This document shows, in pieces, positions 54,675-63,704 of a stretch of DNA of 64,000 nucleotides; positions within the stretch are counted from its first letter, which is position 1; each line of letters starts with the position of its first letter. This DNA comes from Candidatus Heimdallarchaeota archaeon. GTDB taxonomy: Archaea; Asgardarchaeota; Heimdallarchaeia; JABLTI01. Location: NCBI GenBank assembly GCA_018238155.1, contig JABCTZ010000012.1, positions 1 through 64,000 of the forward strand, given 5' to 3'. The notes beneath the pieces are model-generated. The model saw nothing but the letters and a program-made list of their open reading frames with translations, did no database searches and was not told the DNA's origin. A program made the translations under genes and the position numbers.

Positions 54675-56132
54675 ATGACTGAAACACCAAAAATTAATCC
54701 AGAAGCACTTGCTAAGAGAGTATTTAAAACTGCAACAGAAGTTACTGGTCCCTTGTTATTTGTGGACCTGAAAGGCAAAGCAGGAGTATCCTATGGTGAA
54801 ATCGCTCGAATAAAGCTCCCTAATGGAGAGATACGCTCTGGTCAAATTCTTGAAGTATCACGAGATATTGCTGTTGTGCAACTTTTCGAAGGCACTTCTG
54901 GAATGGATGTCGAAAAAACAACTGTTCAATTTCTTGGAGAAACAATGAAACTCCCTGTATCTAGTGATCTTCTTGGTAGAATTTTCGATGGTAGAGGTGA
55001 ACCTCTTGATAAACAACCACCAATTATTGCTGTAGATGAGTGGCCTATAAATGGCTCCCCAATTAATCCATATGCCAGACAATATCCTCGTGAGTTTATA
55101 CAAACAGGTATTTCATCTATTGATGGTTTGTTTACTCTTATTCGGGGGCAAAAATTACCTATCTTCTCTGCAAGTGGTTTGCCACATAATGAAGTTGCAG
55201 CCCAAATTGCTAGGCAAGCTGCAGTATTAGGTGCTCAAGCTGATTTCGCGGTAGTCTTTGCTGCAATGGGAATCACAGCAGAAGAAGCACAATATTTTAG
55301 AAAAGAATTCGAAAAGAGTGGCGCACTTGATAGAGTAGTCCTTTTCTTGAATTTAGCAGATGATCCCGCTATTGAACGAATTCTTACTCCAAGGTTAGCT
55401 CTCACTGCTGCAGAATATCTTGCTTACGAATGTGATATGCACTTGTTGGTTATTCTTACAGATATGACAAACTATGCAGAAAGTTTGCGCGAAATTGGTG
55501 CAGCAAGAGAGGAAGTCCCAGGTAGACGAGGCTTCCCTGGTTATCTTTATTCTGATTTAGCATCTATCTATGAACGTGCTGGAAGAATTAAAGGACGTAA
55601 AGGATCAATTACCCAGATGCCCATTCTTTCTATGCCAAATGATGACATGACGCACCCAGTACCTGATTTATCTGGATATATTACAGAAGGACAAATTATT
55701 TTGGATCGAGGGTTGCATAGACGAGGTATCTATCCTCCAATAAACGTAGGACCTTCTCTAAGCCGGTTACAAAAAGAAGGTATTGGCAAAGGTTTAACGC
55801 GTAGAGATCATAGAGAATTAGCTGAACAATTATACTATGCGAATGCCCGGGGTAACGATTTACGTAATCTTGTTGCTGTAGTTGGAGAAGAATCTCTTAC
55901 AGAAGAGGATCATCGTTTCTTGAAATTTGCTGATGAATTTGAACAAAAATTCCTAAAACAAGGACGAGATGAAAATAGAAACATCTTTGAATCTCTAGAT
56001 ATTGGTTGGGAATTACTTAAAATCTTCCCAAATCCAAAAAGAGAGTTAAAGCGTATTTCAGAAGAAACAATTGATTTCTTTCATTTGGAAAGACGTGATC
56101 CAAAAACAAATTACGATTCAAGAGAAGTCTAA
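54675..56132 (+). CDS. atpB: A/V-type ATP synthase subunit B (regulatory)
   Basis: 485 residues from the ATG at 54675, with GGAG 9-10 bases before it; a GTG 15 bases upstream is in frame but overlaps the stop of atpA. The nucleotide-binding remnant has no Walker Lys, as expected for subunit B ([19 protein letters not shown]). [53 protein letters not shown] and [12 protein letters not shown] are signatures. Forms the A3B3 head with AtpA. The pair is co-transcribed with a 14-base gap. Confidence 0.95.
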   Translation: MTETPKINPEALAKRVFKTATEVTGPLLFVDLKGKAGVSYGEIARIKLPNGEIRSGQILEVSRDIAVVQLFEGTSGMDVEKTTVQFLGETMKLPVSSDLLGRIFDGRGEPLDKQPPIIAVDEWPINGSPINPYARQYPREFIQTGISSIDGLFTLIRGQKLPIFSASGLPHNEVAAQIARQAAVLGAQADFAVVFAAMGITAEEAQYFRKEFEKSGALDRVVLFLNLADDPAIERILTPRLALTAAEYLAYECDMHLLVILTDMTNYAESLREIGAAREEVPGRRGFPGYLYSDLASIYERAGRIKGRKGSITQMPILSMPNDDMTHPVPDLSGYITEGQIILDRGLHRRGIYPPINVGPSLSRLQKEGIGKGLTRRDHRELAEQLYYANARGNDLRNLVAVVGEESLTEEDHRFLKFADEFEQKFLKQGRDENRNIFESLDIGWELLKIFPNPKRELKRISEETIDFFHLERRDPKTNYDSREV

Positions 56133-56275
56133 TCTTTTAGTCCTCTCTAACTCTTTCTTTCTTTTTTTAGCTCTTTCTAGAATATTTTTGTCAGTAGTAT
56201 ACTTACAACAAAGACAATTATGAAAATATTCTCTTCTCTAAAAAAAATATCTATATCAGCATTTGAACTGATGTT
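56133..56275. other. Gap after atpB with T-rich tract
   Basis: TCTTTCTTTCTTTTTTTAG at about 56152-56170 is a likely transcription stop for atpAB. Nothing else is visible. Confidence 0.4.
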
Positions 56276-56545
56276 TTGGAGAGCAAAAGATTTGAAATAT
56301 TCACTACCAGAACTTGGTTTGAAACCAGAATGTTACCTGTTATGAGAAAACTTGTTATTCAATATCTTATTGAAAACCTTGAAGAAGCAGGCTTTCGTGA
56401 AATTCTGATAATTACCAGTAAAAACAAACGAACAATCGATGCTCAGTTACAACGAGGTCCTCTATTACTTGAGGATTTAAGACGAAGAAACAAATATCAC
56501 AAAATGAAATTAGATATGATACCGTACATTTCCGTTTTATGCTAA
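56276..56545 (+). pseudogene. Decayed galU (UTP-glucose-1-phosphate uridylyltransferase) fragment
   Basis: The frame reads EAGFREILIITSKNKRTIDAQ, with MLPVMRKLVIQYLIEN before it and LLLEDLRRRNKYHKM after it. This matches GalU residues of the type PKEMLPV...VIQYVVEEAVEAGI.DILIVTGRNKRAIED. The upstream glycine loop (AAGLGTRFLPATK) is lost: a second frame around 56315 reads LPELGLKPE, so a frameshift and a small deletion lie there. Only about 90 codons remain of a roughly 290-residue enzyme. Confidence 0.65.
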
Positions 56546-56636
56546 AGCGTTAATTGTTATGTTTTTAAGATGAAAAAATCGGTCCTGAAATTAAAGACCA
56601 TATTCTAAAATTAAATTTGAATAAGATTATTCTTTT

Positions 56637-57467
56637 TCACTTTTTTTCCTTAGAATCTGAGAGAATTGCTGTTCTATTTTTTTCTAGTAAATCAAGTGAA
56701 TCATCGACTAAGTAGAAGCTGCCATCAACATTTACAATGTAAACTACTTCGTCCTGTAAGAATTCTTGTTGTTTGTGAACCGATTTCGCAGGAACTTTTT
56801 GAGGTGCAATTTGGTCTGGAATTTCTACTCTTATTAGTCCGCCTTCAGCGTTGACTTTTATTGAGACAAATGCTTCTCGCCCTATGAAATCTTGTTTGGT
56901 AGGTAATCGATAAGTTAGTGTTTGTGAAATCTTCTTCCAAATGACATTAACAATTATTGAGAGGATAATTGGTGAAAGTAAGGTTATGACCAACCTTAGA
57001 TATGAATTCATGTTTGGTTCTTGCCAAAAGAGTAACAATCCTAACCCTCCAAATGAAATTGAGAAAACTGCAAGTGAAAGCATTAATGGGGTTGACCCTC
57101 CTTTTTCAATATGGAATGGACCTACATCATATTCTAATGCATCTAAACTAACATCATAATCTAAATCAATATCTTTGTCGATACTTACATCTTTATCTAC
57201 AGAAAAGTCTTTGTCAATTGTGATATCCTTGTCAACGGTTAGATCTTTATCAAACGAAATGTCATTGTCTACTGAAATATCTGCATCATGGTCGATATCA
57301 TGGCTAAGACTATGGCTTGTACTAATTCCGAAAGTTACCAACACTAGTATAACAACTACTGAACCAAAAATTAGAAATCCTATACAAAATCCTCGAAACC
57401 ATTGTTCCCAAAGTAGCAAATCTGCTGCAAATAATAAATGAAACGTTTGTACAATAAAGTTTAGCAT
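56637..57467 (-). CDS. NfeD-like membrane protein with Asp-rich hexapeptide repeats
   Basis: 276 residues from the ATG giving MLNFIVQTF (a GTG 29 codons upstream is in frame but lies just after the flotillin stop). Residues about 5-60 and 120-175 contain membrane helices; the C-terminal part (about 190-250: DFIGREAFVSIKVNAEGGLIRVEI) is the OB-fold of NfeD. Between helices lies a repeat of six residues of the type (V/I)DKD(I/V)(T/S), about seven copies with Asp at positions 2 and 4. NfeD proteins work with SPFH proteins in membrane microdomains. Its upstream partner on the same strand is the flotillin gene. Confidence 0.72.
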   Translation of the reverse strand: MLNFIVQTFHLLFAADLLLWEQWFRGFCIGFLIFGSVVVILVLVTFGISTSHSLSHDIDHDADISVDNDISFDKDLTVDKDITIDKDFSVDKDVSIDKDIDLDYDVSLDALEYDVGPFHIEKGGSTPLMLSLAVFSISFGGLGLLLFWQEPNMNSYLRLVITLLSPIILSIIVNVIWKKISQTLTYRLPTKQDFIGREAFVSIKVNAEGGLIRVEIPDQIAPQKVPAKSVHKQQEFLQDEVVYIVNVDGSFYLVDDSLDLLEKNRTAILSDSKEKK

Positions 57468-57586
57468 TTTTTTATTACCCAACTTGTATTTTTTCCTTTT
57501 TTGGTTTACTTTCCACTTTCTAAAAAAAAGTGTAAGGGAGAACCATTCCCCCACGATTATTAACTAATCAGTTATGGATTACTTCT

Positions 57587-58810
57587 CTATTTAGTAGTGA
57601 CGGTTTTCCTACCTTTTGGTAATGCTTTCTTTTTAGATTTCTTTGGAATTACTTCGACATCCTTAGACATAATTTTAGAAAAGTTAAGACTTTTACCTGT
57701 AATTTCTGGTAACACTGTTAGAAATGGTACAATGGATTCAGCAATACTTGAGAATGCTTGTTGTCCATCACCCATCACAAACATTTTATCGACATTTAGG
57801 TGTGAATAAATCTCTGGGAGCATTTCAACAATTTTTAGTTGGAAGAATTTTGGATCCGCTTGTGCTAATGATTTAACCTGCTCGAGAATACCATCTGCTT
57901 CAGCGATAAGCTTCTCCTTTACAGCTGCAGCTTCACCTTGAGCTTTTGCAATAAGCTGAGCTTTTTCTCCTTCAGCTATCCTGATCATTCTTTCGTATTC
58001 AGCATCAGCTTCAATGGTCACTTTTCTTCTTAAAGTATCCGCTGAAATTTCAGTTCTTTTCAATTCAAGTTTTTGTACTTCAATTTCTCTATTCTTAGAG
58101 ACAGTTTGAATTTCTAATTGAACATTCTGTTCTTGTTTGCCTGTTTTTCGTGAAACTTCAAGGTCTCTTAATTGAGTAACTTCTTCCATTTCTGCTCTTC
58201 GAAGCCGTGCAATTTCTTCTTCAGCTATTTGTTTTGATGCTTCCAAGTTTGTTTTCAGAATTTTGTTTAATACTTCAACATCTCTAATTTCAACTGAAAT
58301 GACTACAATACCCATATCGGCTAATAGGTCATGCAGCTCTTTAGATACTGCTGAAATGATTTCGCCACGCTCTCTGATAATAGCTTCTAAAGGCATGTTC
58401 GCACAAGTGGTACGAATGATGCTTTCTGCAGCATTTTTTATTATTGTCTCTATATAATCTGCATCTCTTTCCTTCCAGGACACAGCAGTAAAAGCTATTT
58501 CTGGTTTCATTACTTTCCAAAAAACGAAAGCATTTACAGAAACATCCTGAAACTCTCTTGAAAGCACTTTTTCTTTTGCTTCTAAAAATGTTTGTTGAGT
58601 AGTAGTAGGTATGACTATAATTTCATCAATTATAGGCATTAGAACACATTTTCCACCTTTTCCAGCAGATTTTACTTTTCCATTTCTGAATCTAATTACA
58701 TATTCATTAGTCTTAAATTTACGATATCTGCTAACGAAGAAAAATACAGCTAATACCCCTAACCCACAAACTCCTGCAACTATAATAGCGATTGTAGTTT
58801 CGATTGCCAT
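57587..58810 (-). CDS. Flotillin-like SPFH (band 7) membrane protein
   Basis: 407 residues. N-terminal membrane helix (about 6-28), SPFH domain (about 30-195) and a coiled coil rich in Glu and Ala (about 190-310: VSRKTGKQEQNVQLEIQTV, IRIAEGEKAQLIAKAQGEAAAVKEKL), then a basic tail. This is the flotillin/YqiK layout; such proteins oligomerise to organise membrane microdomains. The NfeD-like gene follows 119 bases downstream, the classic partnership. The AAGGA-type site precedes the ATG. Confidence 0.88.
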   Translation of the reverse strand: MAIETTIAIIVAGVCGLGVLAVFFFVSRYRKFKTNEYVIRFRNGKVKSAGKGGKCVLMPIIDEIIVIPTTTQQTFLEAKEKVLSREFQDVSVNAFVFWKVMKPEIAFTAVSWKERDADYIETIIKNAAESIIRTTCANMPLEAIIRERGEIISAVSKELHDLLADMGIVVISVEIRDVEVLNKILKTNLEASKQIAEEEIARLRRAEMEEVTQLRDLEVSRKTGKQEQNVQLEIQTVSKNREIEVQKLELKRTEISADTLRRKVTIEADAEYERMIRIAEGEKAQLIAKAQGEAAAVKEKLIAEADGILEQVKSLAQADPKFFQLKIVEMLPEIYSHLNVDKMFVMGDGQQAFSSIAESIVPFLTVLPEITGKSLNFSKIMSKDVEVIPKKSKKKALPKGRKTVTTK

Positions 58811-59076
58811 CTTATTTCAATTATTCCTTCAAAATTTGTTTAATATATAATTTATTGGTGTAAAAGATTTTGTTTTTCAAATCTTTTTGCTTAGAAAAGA
58901 CAAATTTTCATCTGAATCTTTTACTTAAGTAAATTATCTAGATACACATATATAAATATTAACAATCCATTCATTAATTTAATGAAACATTTACTAAAAT
59001 AAATAACTTATCAATTAAGAAAGTCCTTTTTCTAAATGATTGAAAAATTCTCAACAAAAAAAAATAAGAAAAAAGT
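58811..59076. other. AT-rich gap before the flotillin gene
   Basis: About 265 bases, very AT-rich, no coding frame. AAATTATATATTAA about 20-45 bases upstream of the flotillin ATG could be its TATA region. Confidence 0.3.
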
Positions 59077-59097
59077 GAGATGAATATTTCTCATCTC
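59055..59097 (-). terminator. Terminator of the pilin gene
   Basis: On the minus strand GAGATGA pairs with TCATCTC (59097-59091 with 59083-59077) around 7 bases, then the tract ACTTTTTTCTTATTTTTTTTT (shown by its pattern) follows. It lies just after the pilin stop. Confidence 0.65.
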
Positions 59098-59102
59098 TGC
59101 TC

Positions 59103-59555
59103 TTAAAATGCTGGAGAGGTAATAGTACCATCTGCTGCAGTTAAAGTGATTTCGTAATTTGAAGATGTTGTAAGAGTACCTGACAATTGAATAACGAATT
59201 TTACCGTATTGCCTTGAGCTAACTCATATGGGGTAGTAAAATCAATTTCAGTTGTGCCAACAAAAACATGAATAGCAATATATGTATCAGTTGTATTGGT
59301 AACTGTAAAAGCTTCCAAATTTACAAAGGTTGCGGGTGCACCACCAATATTTTTTATTTCAAAATAAACACGATCGCTTGATCCTGATTGCAATCCATAT
59401 GATAATGGACTAAGCTCTGACTTTTGTGCAAATAGTGGTACAACTACGAAATAAACAATTGCAGCTGCGGTGACTGTTAAAGCAATTAATAGAATTGTTG
59501 CAATAACAGGTGATACTCCTTTCTTTTTCTTTAGAATTATTTTTCCAAGTGACAT
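59103..59555 (-). CDS. Archaeal type IV pilin / archaellin-like protein
   Basis: 150 residues. A class III signal peptide is clear: basic LKKKKG, cleavage after Gly, then the hydrophobic helix VSPVIATILLIALTVTAAAIVYFV. The rest (about 45-150) is Thr/Ser-rich beta structure, probably a beta sandwich on the surface. The N-terminus fits the archaeal Pilin_N family (DUF1628), used for adhesion pili; no archaellum genes lie nearby. The leader contains a 15-bp inverted repeat and a terminator follows. Confidence 0.85.
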   Translation of the reverse strand: MSLGKIILKKKKGVSPVIATILLIALTVTAAAIVYFVVVPLFAQKSELSPLSYGLQSGSSDRVYFEIKNIGGAPATFVNLEAFTVTNTTDTYIAIHVFVGTTEIDFTTPYELAQGNTVKFVIQLSGTLTTSSNYEITLTAADGTITSPAF

Positions 59556-59572
59556 TCTTAATCAACCATCCG

Positions 59573-59625
59573 TTTGATTTCAGCTTTATTATAATTTCTT
59601 TTTGTGCAAAAAAGCTGAAATCAAA
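59573..59625. promoter_or_regulatory. 15-bp perfect inverted repeat upstream of the pilin gene
   Basis: TTTGATTTCAGCTTT (59573-59587) and AAAGCTGAAATCAAA (59611-59625) are perfect arms with a 23-base spacer, and a partial third copy GATTTCAG lies at 59631-59638. The nearer arm ends 17 bases before the pilin ATG. It could be a repressor site or a leader hairpin that controls pilin translation. Confidence 0.55.
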
Positions 59626-59869
59626 TACTAGATTTCAGTCAGTTACTGCGCACTACTTACTATTTACCTTCCTAATTAAAGGATTTTCGTTCTGGCAAGT
59701 CAAAAAAAGGGCTATTTTTTCTATATTGATTTTTTTCAATCAGTAAATAAGAATAATTTCGTTTATGGCGCATTGAAAAGTAATATAAACTATATGTTCG
59801 AATTGTGAGTAGGTAGATTATTACCGCCTTTAAGATTTGTCAAATCTGATTCATTTGGAGTAGAATTTA

Positions 59870-60670
59870 ATGGGTATAAACGATCCTTACTCACCAAAAC
59901 TTGCTGGAATAATTGTTTCGTCTTTTGAAGATAGAGGTCCGGATATCGTTTTTAATAATACTGAATTAGCTGATGATGAAGCTATGGTTTTAGCTATAAA
60001 AGGTATGACAGTTATTGGTATTGATAATCCACTGGATGTTATTGAAGATATAAATGATGAAGAAGAGCGCAGAGCAACTATCCAACAATTTGGTCCATTT
60101 CCAATCAAAAGCCGTGATAATCTAAAAGCATTAGCAATTTCATTTGTTGTGAAGGCTGAAAAATCAGATGATTTAAGAATTATGACCTTTGGTCGTTTTT
60201 GTGTTATATTTTTAATTTATCATCAAGAACATACAAGACTAATGTTAGATTCATATGGTTTAATTGAACCCTATTTTACTATTATAACTCGAGACCTTGT
60301 TTCTGACAAGGATTTAAATCCTACAAATCTTAGCAGTGTTTACCGTAGAATGAATATGCTTTTCCAAGGTGTTTTACCGCGAGTATTTACAGTAACTGAT
60401 AAAGGCGTAATCAAGGAATTAATTGGAAAGGAAATTATGCACAGAGATGTTTTTCTAATTGCTGATAAAAAGAAGAGCTCCCTATATACAATGCTAATTG
60501 ACCCTGAAATGACTGTTTGGAGGAAACGAAAAATCTATCAATCTGCAGCAAAGCTCAATTCTAATCTCTATCGTCAAAAATTAACAATATCTACCGTAAC
60601 AGAACTTGAAGAGATTTCAAATTTACTAAAACGGTACAACCTCTCTGTTGAAGGTATTTCTCTGGGATAA
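59870..60670 (+). CDS. Unknown protein with a longin-like N-terminal pattern
   Basis: 266 residues, soluble. The N-terminus KLAGIIVSSFEDRGPDIVFNN recalls the first beta hairpin of longin domains such as those of Nprl2/AP subunits (I...S.FD..GP.i.y). LMTFGRFCVIFLIYHQEHTRL adds strand-helix character and the C-terminal 100 residues are mixed. Longin and roadblock domains linked to small GTPases are a feature of Asgard archaea. I cannot confirm the fold by eye; function unknown. It ends in a stem-loop shared with the converging DUF389 gene. Confidence 0.5.
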   Translation: MGINDPYSPKLAGIIVSSFEDRGPDIVFNNTELADDEAMVLAIKGMTVIGIDNPLDVIEDINDEEERRATIQQFGPFPIKSRDNLKALAISFVVKAEKSDDLRIMTFGRFCVIFLIYHQEHTRLMLDSYGLIEPYFTIITRDLVSDKDLNPTNLSSVYRRMNMLFQGVLPRVFTVTDKGVIKELIGKEIMHRDVFLIADKKKSSLYTMLIDPEMTVWRKRKIYQSAAKLNSNLYRQKLTISTVTELEEISNLLKRYNLSVEGISLG

Positions 60671-60692
60671 TTCATCAAAAATAGCTGATTTA

Positions 60693-60722
60693 GTTTTAGG
60701 TCTTTTTTCAATCACCTAAAAC
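60693..60722. terminator. Stem-loop shared by convergent gene ends
   Basis: GTTTTAGGT (60693-60701) and ACCTAAAAC (60714-60722) form a perfect 9-bp stem with a 12-base T-rich loop; the right arm covers the stop codon of the DUF389 gene. Confidence 0.55.
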
Positions 60723-62041
60723 CATTTTGTACAAGTATATTGTTTTCCTAATGTCATAGAATTAATTACCCAATCTGAAAATAAAAATTCTTTCTCCATA
60801 TCAAAAGTCTGACTGAGAATAACAATGAGCTTGAGCCCTATAGAATGTCCAGATTCTAGTTCTATATTTTCTTTAATATTATTATAAGTCGAGTTTTGAA
60901 GCGTTTTTGTTGCTAATACTCTAAGTGTGATATTTACACTATAAACAAAAATTCCTCCACTAATTACTACTGCTAAATCTTCTATTGAAGACGCCGGATC
61001 AACTTGAGATAGAATATCTATTGAGACATCAGTTGAAATTCTTTGGTATCGCCATTGGCGACTAATTTGTACTGTGGTTTGAGTAATTGGTACGGCAACA
61101 ACTAAGAGAATAAGTACCCAAGCAACTATTTGAGTTTTCATTGACCGCTTTGCTTTGACTTTCTTTACGGCTTGAGGTGACTCTACTTTTCGAATAATGA
61201 ATACTAATAAGCACCCAAGCAAAACACAAGCAACATTTGTTACAAATAGAACCAAGCTTCCTAAAGCCGTGTCCCACTGAAACATTCCTATGGCAATACC
61301 GATGTTCACTGTCACCGGAAGTAGAGCTGCAGCAGCTGCAACTCCAATCAATATTAGAGATGTACCACTCACAAAACAAATACCTGCTGTTAATCCTGAA
61401 GCAATTGCAATTATTAAATTGACAATGTTTGGTTCACCCCTGGCAATAATAAATGCGCTTGGTTCATTTTGCGCCAATAGATTTGTTAATCCCACAGCAA
61501 ATCCGATGAAAATGGAAATGAATACACCTATTCCCTCTGAAAGTAACCCTTCACGCAAGATTTTCTGATTGGATGTAAGCGCTCCAAAAGCAATCCCAAC
61601 AATTGGACCCATCAAGGGAGCAACTATCATTGATGCAATTAATGTAACGTTATCATCTCCAATAAGACCCATGGCTGCGAGGATAGACGAAAGGACCGTC
61701 CAAGCAATAAAATTGAAATCAAGTTTTGATATAGAGTGAACTTTCTGTTCCAATTCTTCGATAGAAATCCTTCTCAAAAATTTATCTTGTTTTCTCGTTC
61801 TGGTTCTAGGGATGGTCGCTTCAATTTCGGTAATAGTTATTCTCCCTTTTACTCTCCCGATACCTAAATCACTAAGATGATCTAAAACAAACCCTGTTCT
61901 AGTAGGAGTAACTGTTAATAGAATTAAACTATGGTCTGCTCCTTTGATATGTTCTATTTGTGAAGGAGAAACAACTTCAATGAGACCGGTTACAATATCA
62001 TCACCTTCTGTTGCGGGAACAGTTACTTGGATTTGTTTCAT
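60716..62041 (-). CDS. DUF389 membrane protein
   Basis: 441 residues. The first 100 residues form a cytoplasmic domain (QIQVTVPATEGDDIVTGL ... DLGIGRVKGRITI), then seven or eight predicted helices. DDNVTLIASMIVAPLMGPIVGIAFG is the DUF389 signature, and EGIGVFISIFIGFAVGL follows. The C-terminal 90 residues are again soluble. The family is widespread in prokaryotes and uncharacterised; a transport role is guessed in the literature. Confidence 0.85.
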   Translation of the reverse strand: MKQIQVTVPATEGDDIVTGLIEVVSPSQIEHIKGADHSLILLTVTPTRTGFVLDHLSDLGIGRVKGRITITEIEATIPRTRTRKQDKFLRRISIEELEQKVHSISKLDFNFIAWTVLSSILAAMGLIGDDNVTLIASMIVAPLMGPIVGIAFGALTSNQKILREGLLSEGIGVFISIFIGFAVGLTNLLAQNEPSAFIIARGEPNIVNLIIAIASGLTAGICFVSGTSLILIGVAAAAALLPVTVNIGIAIGMFQWDTALGSLVLFVTNVACVLLGCLLVFIIRKVESPQAVKKVKAKRSMKTQIVAWVLILLVVAVPITQTTVQISRQWRYQRISTDVSIDILSQVDPASSIEDLAVVISGGIFVYSVNITLRVLATKTLQNSTYNNIKENIELESGHSIGLKLIVILSQTFDMEKEFLFSDWVINSMTLGKQYTCTKWF

Positions 62042-62318
62042 TTTTGAATCCTCAGAATAATTGACTAGTATTTGATGATAGTTTTACACTCTTTTATTTT
62101 TTGGGGAGCTCAATTCAATTGTAAAATGGTTTCTTTTGTGAGAAATTGTTTAACAACATATCTTTTTGGAACAGTACTTGTAATTACTATTGGATTTTGT
62201 AATGCGTTGAATGTTTTTCTTTCTTCCAAGATATCAACAATTGGTCTCTCTATTTTTCAATAGAACGGATAGAAAATATTAAACGGATTCAGTAAATAAC
62301 AAACTTGTTCTGATAGAA

Positions 62319-63602
62319 ATGCGATACTATGAAAATTGTGACAAATGCAAAAAATGCTTCCCATGTCCTGTGACAAACGGTGACAAAAACCAAGGAGCAT
62401 ATCCAATTACTCAAGGATATGGTGATGTTTGGTATTGTGCAAATTGCTTCTACTGCGAAGATATTTGTCCTGATTATTCTCCCAGACAATATGCAATTGA
62501 TTTACGAAGAACAACACAGCAATTTTCTGAAAGAACAATAGAACCAATCAAAAAATTGAGAAAATATGGTTTATTGTTTGATATCACTAAATCTTTGGAT
62601 GAATATCGGCTTGACATAGGTCTACCCTCCATTTTGAAACCAAATGTCATTGAAGTTAATTTTCTTTATCAAACTATTTTGGATGAAAAAAGCTTACCTT
62701 TAGTAAAAATTCAGAAGAAATTAGTCTCGAGTAAGCTTGAAAAGAATCACAAAAAAGGTAAGATTGCACTTTTTTTAGGTTGTCTAATTCCATATCGAGT
62801 TCAAGACTATGAATTATCTGCAAGAAATTTGTTGAAAAAACTTGATATTGAATATCTTGATTTACCTTTTTCATGTTGTGGTTCTGTTATGACAGAATCT
62901 CAATCAGAAGAACTTTGGTTGACAATAGGTGCATATAACTTAGCCATAGCAGAACAGTTAGATGTTAAAACTATTATTACTTTGTGTGGAGGTTGTACAG
63001 GTAATCTCAGAAGAATAAATGATGTCTTACTTGAAAATAGTAATAAATTGGAGAAAGTAAATGAACACTTGAGTAAGATTTCAAAAAGCTATTCTGGGAA
63101 AATCACTGTAAAACATCTTTCCGAATTCTTACTGGATAACAAAATAACTAATGATATACAACATCTATTTAATCCTTCAAAAATTGAAAACCTTAAGCAA
63201 ATATCTGCAGGGGTACAAATACCATGTCAAGTGATTCGTCCTGAAAAACAATCTCCAAATTCTCATCTTAAAACGAAGCTGCTAACTGATCTATTGAAAT
63301 CGACTCAAATCAACCTTGTCAAATATCCTTATGAATTACTGTGTTGTGGTTCATCGATATTAGCGTATGATGAACAATTAGCTTATAAAATTGCTAAGAA
63401 AAGAATCGATTCACTCCTAAAAAGGAATGTTGATGCGCTGATTCTTGGTTGTGGAAATTGTAGCATGAATTTCAGTGTTCACCTTTCAGAATATTCAACT
63501 GCTCGATTAGCAACATTATTCTTTACAGAAGTCCTTGATTATGCCTTAGGTTCCGATAATGAAAGAATAAATGAATTAATTACTAATAGAAAAATACCCT
63601 GA
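62319..63602 (+). CDS. HdrBC-like Fe-S protein with two CCG domains
   Basis: 427 residues. The N-terminal part has cysteine groups CDKCKKCFPCP and CANCFYCEDICP, the HdrC-like [4Fe-4S] region. Two CCG domains follow: GCLIPYR ... SCCGS ... LCGGCTGN, and PCQVIRP ... LLCCGSS ... GCGNCSM. HdrB holds a noncubane cluster on such CCG motifs and reduces disulfides or transfers electrons. No HdrA is nearby, so the partner is unknown. This is a separate lineage from the GlcF-type protein at 27-28 kb. Confidence 0.78.
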   Translation: MRYYENCDKCKKCFPCPVTNGDKNQGAYPITQGYGDVWYCANCFYCEDICPDYSPRQYAIDLRRTTQQFSERTIEPIKKLRKYGLLFDITKSLDEYRLDIGLPSILKPNVIEVNFLYQTILDEKSLPLVKIQKKLVSSKLEKNHKKGKIALFLGCLIPYRVQDYELSARNLLKKLDIEYLDLPFSCCGSVMTESQSEELWLTIGAYNLAIAEQLDVKTIITLCGGCTGNLRRINDVLLENSNKLEKVNEHLSKISKSYSGKITVKHLSEFLLDNKITNDIQHLFNPSKIENLKQISAGVQIPCQVIRPEKQSPNSHLKTKLLTDLLKSTQINLVKYPYELLCCGSSILAYDEQLAYKIAKKRIDSLLKRNVDALILGCGNCSMNFSVHLSEYSTARLATLFFTEVLDYALGSDNERINELITNRKIP

Positions 63603-63660
63603 AGTGCAATTAAGTAATTGCCACTTCGCTCTCCACAAATGCCTCTTCTTTCATTTGTGT
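63601..63660. terminator. Two tandem hairpins between convergent genes
   Basis: GAAGTGCAATTA (63601-63612) pairs with TAATTGCCACTTC (63615-63627) with one bulge. CACAAATG (63634-63641) pairs perfectly with CATTTGTG (63652-63659). They lie between the HdrBC-like and RIO kinase stops and may end one transcript each. Confidence 0.5.
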
Positions 63661-63704
63661 GAAGAATTTTATTTTCTTGAATAAAAATGGTGTTAGCAAT
63701 CCAA

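Noticed and set aside
57150..57300. CRISPR array
   Set aside because: The 18-base periodicity encodes the Asp-rich peptide repeat of the NfeD-like protein; there are no unique spacers between repeats.
62072..62263. 63-codon hydrophobic plus-strand frame
   Set aside because: Composition is explained by T-rich DNA; no ribosome-binding site and it lies in the promoter region between divergent genes.
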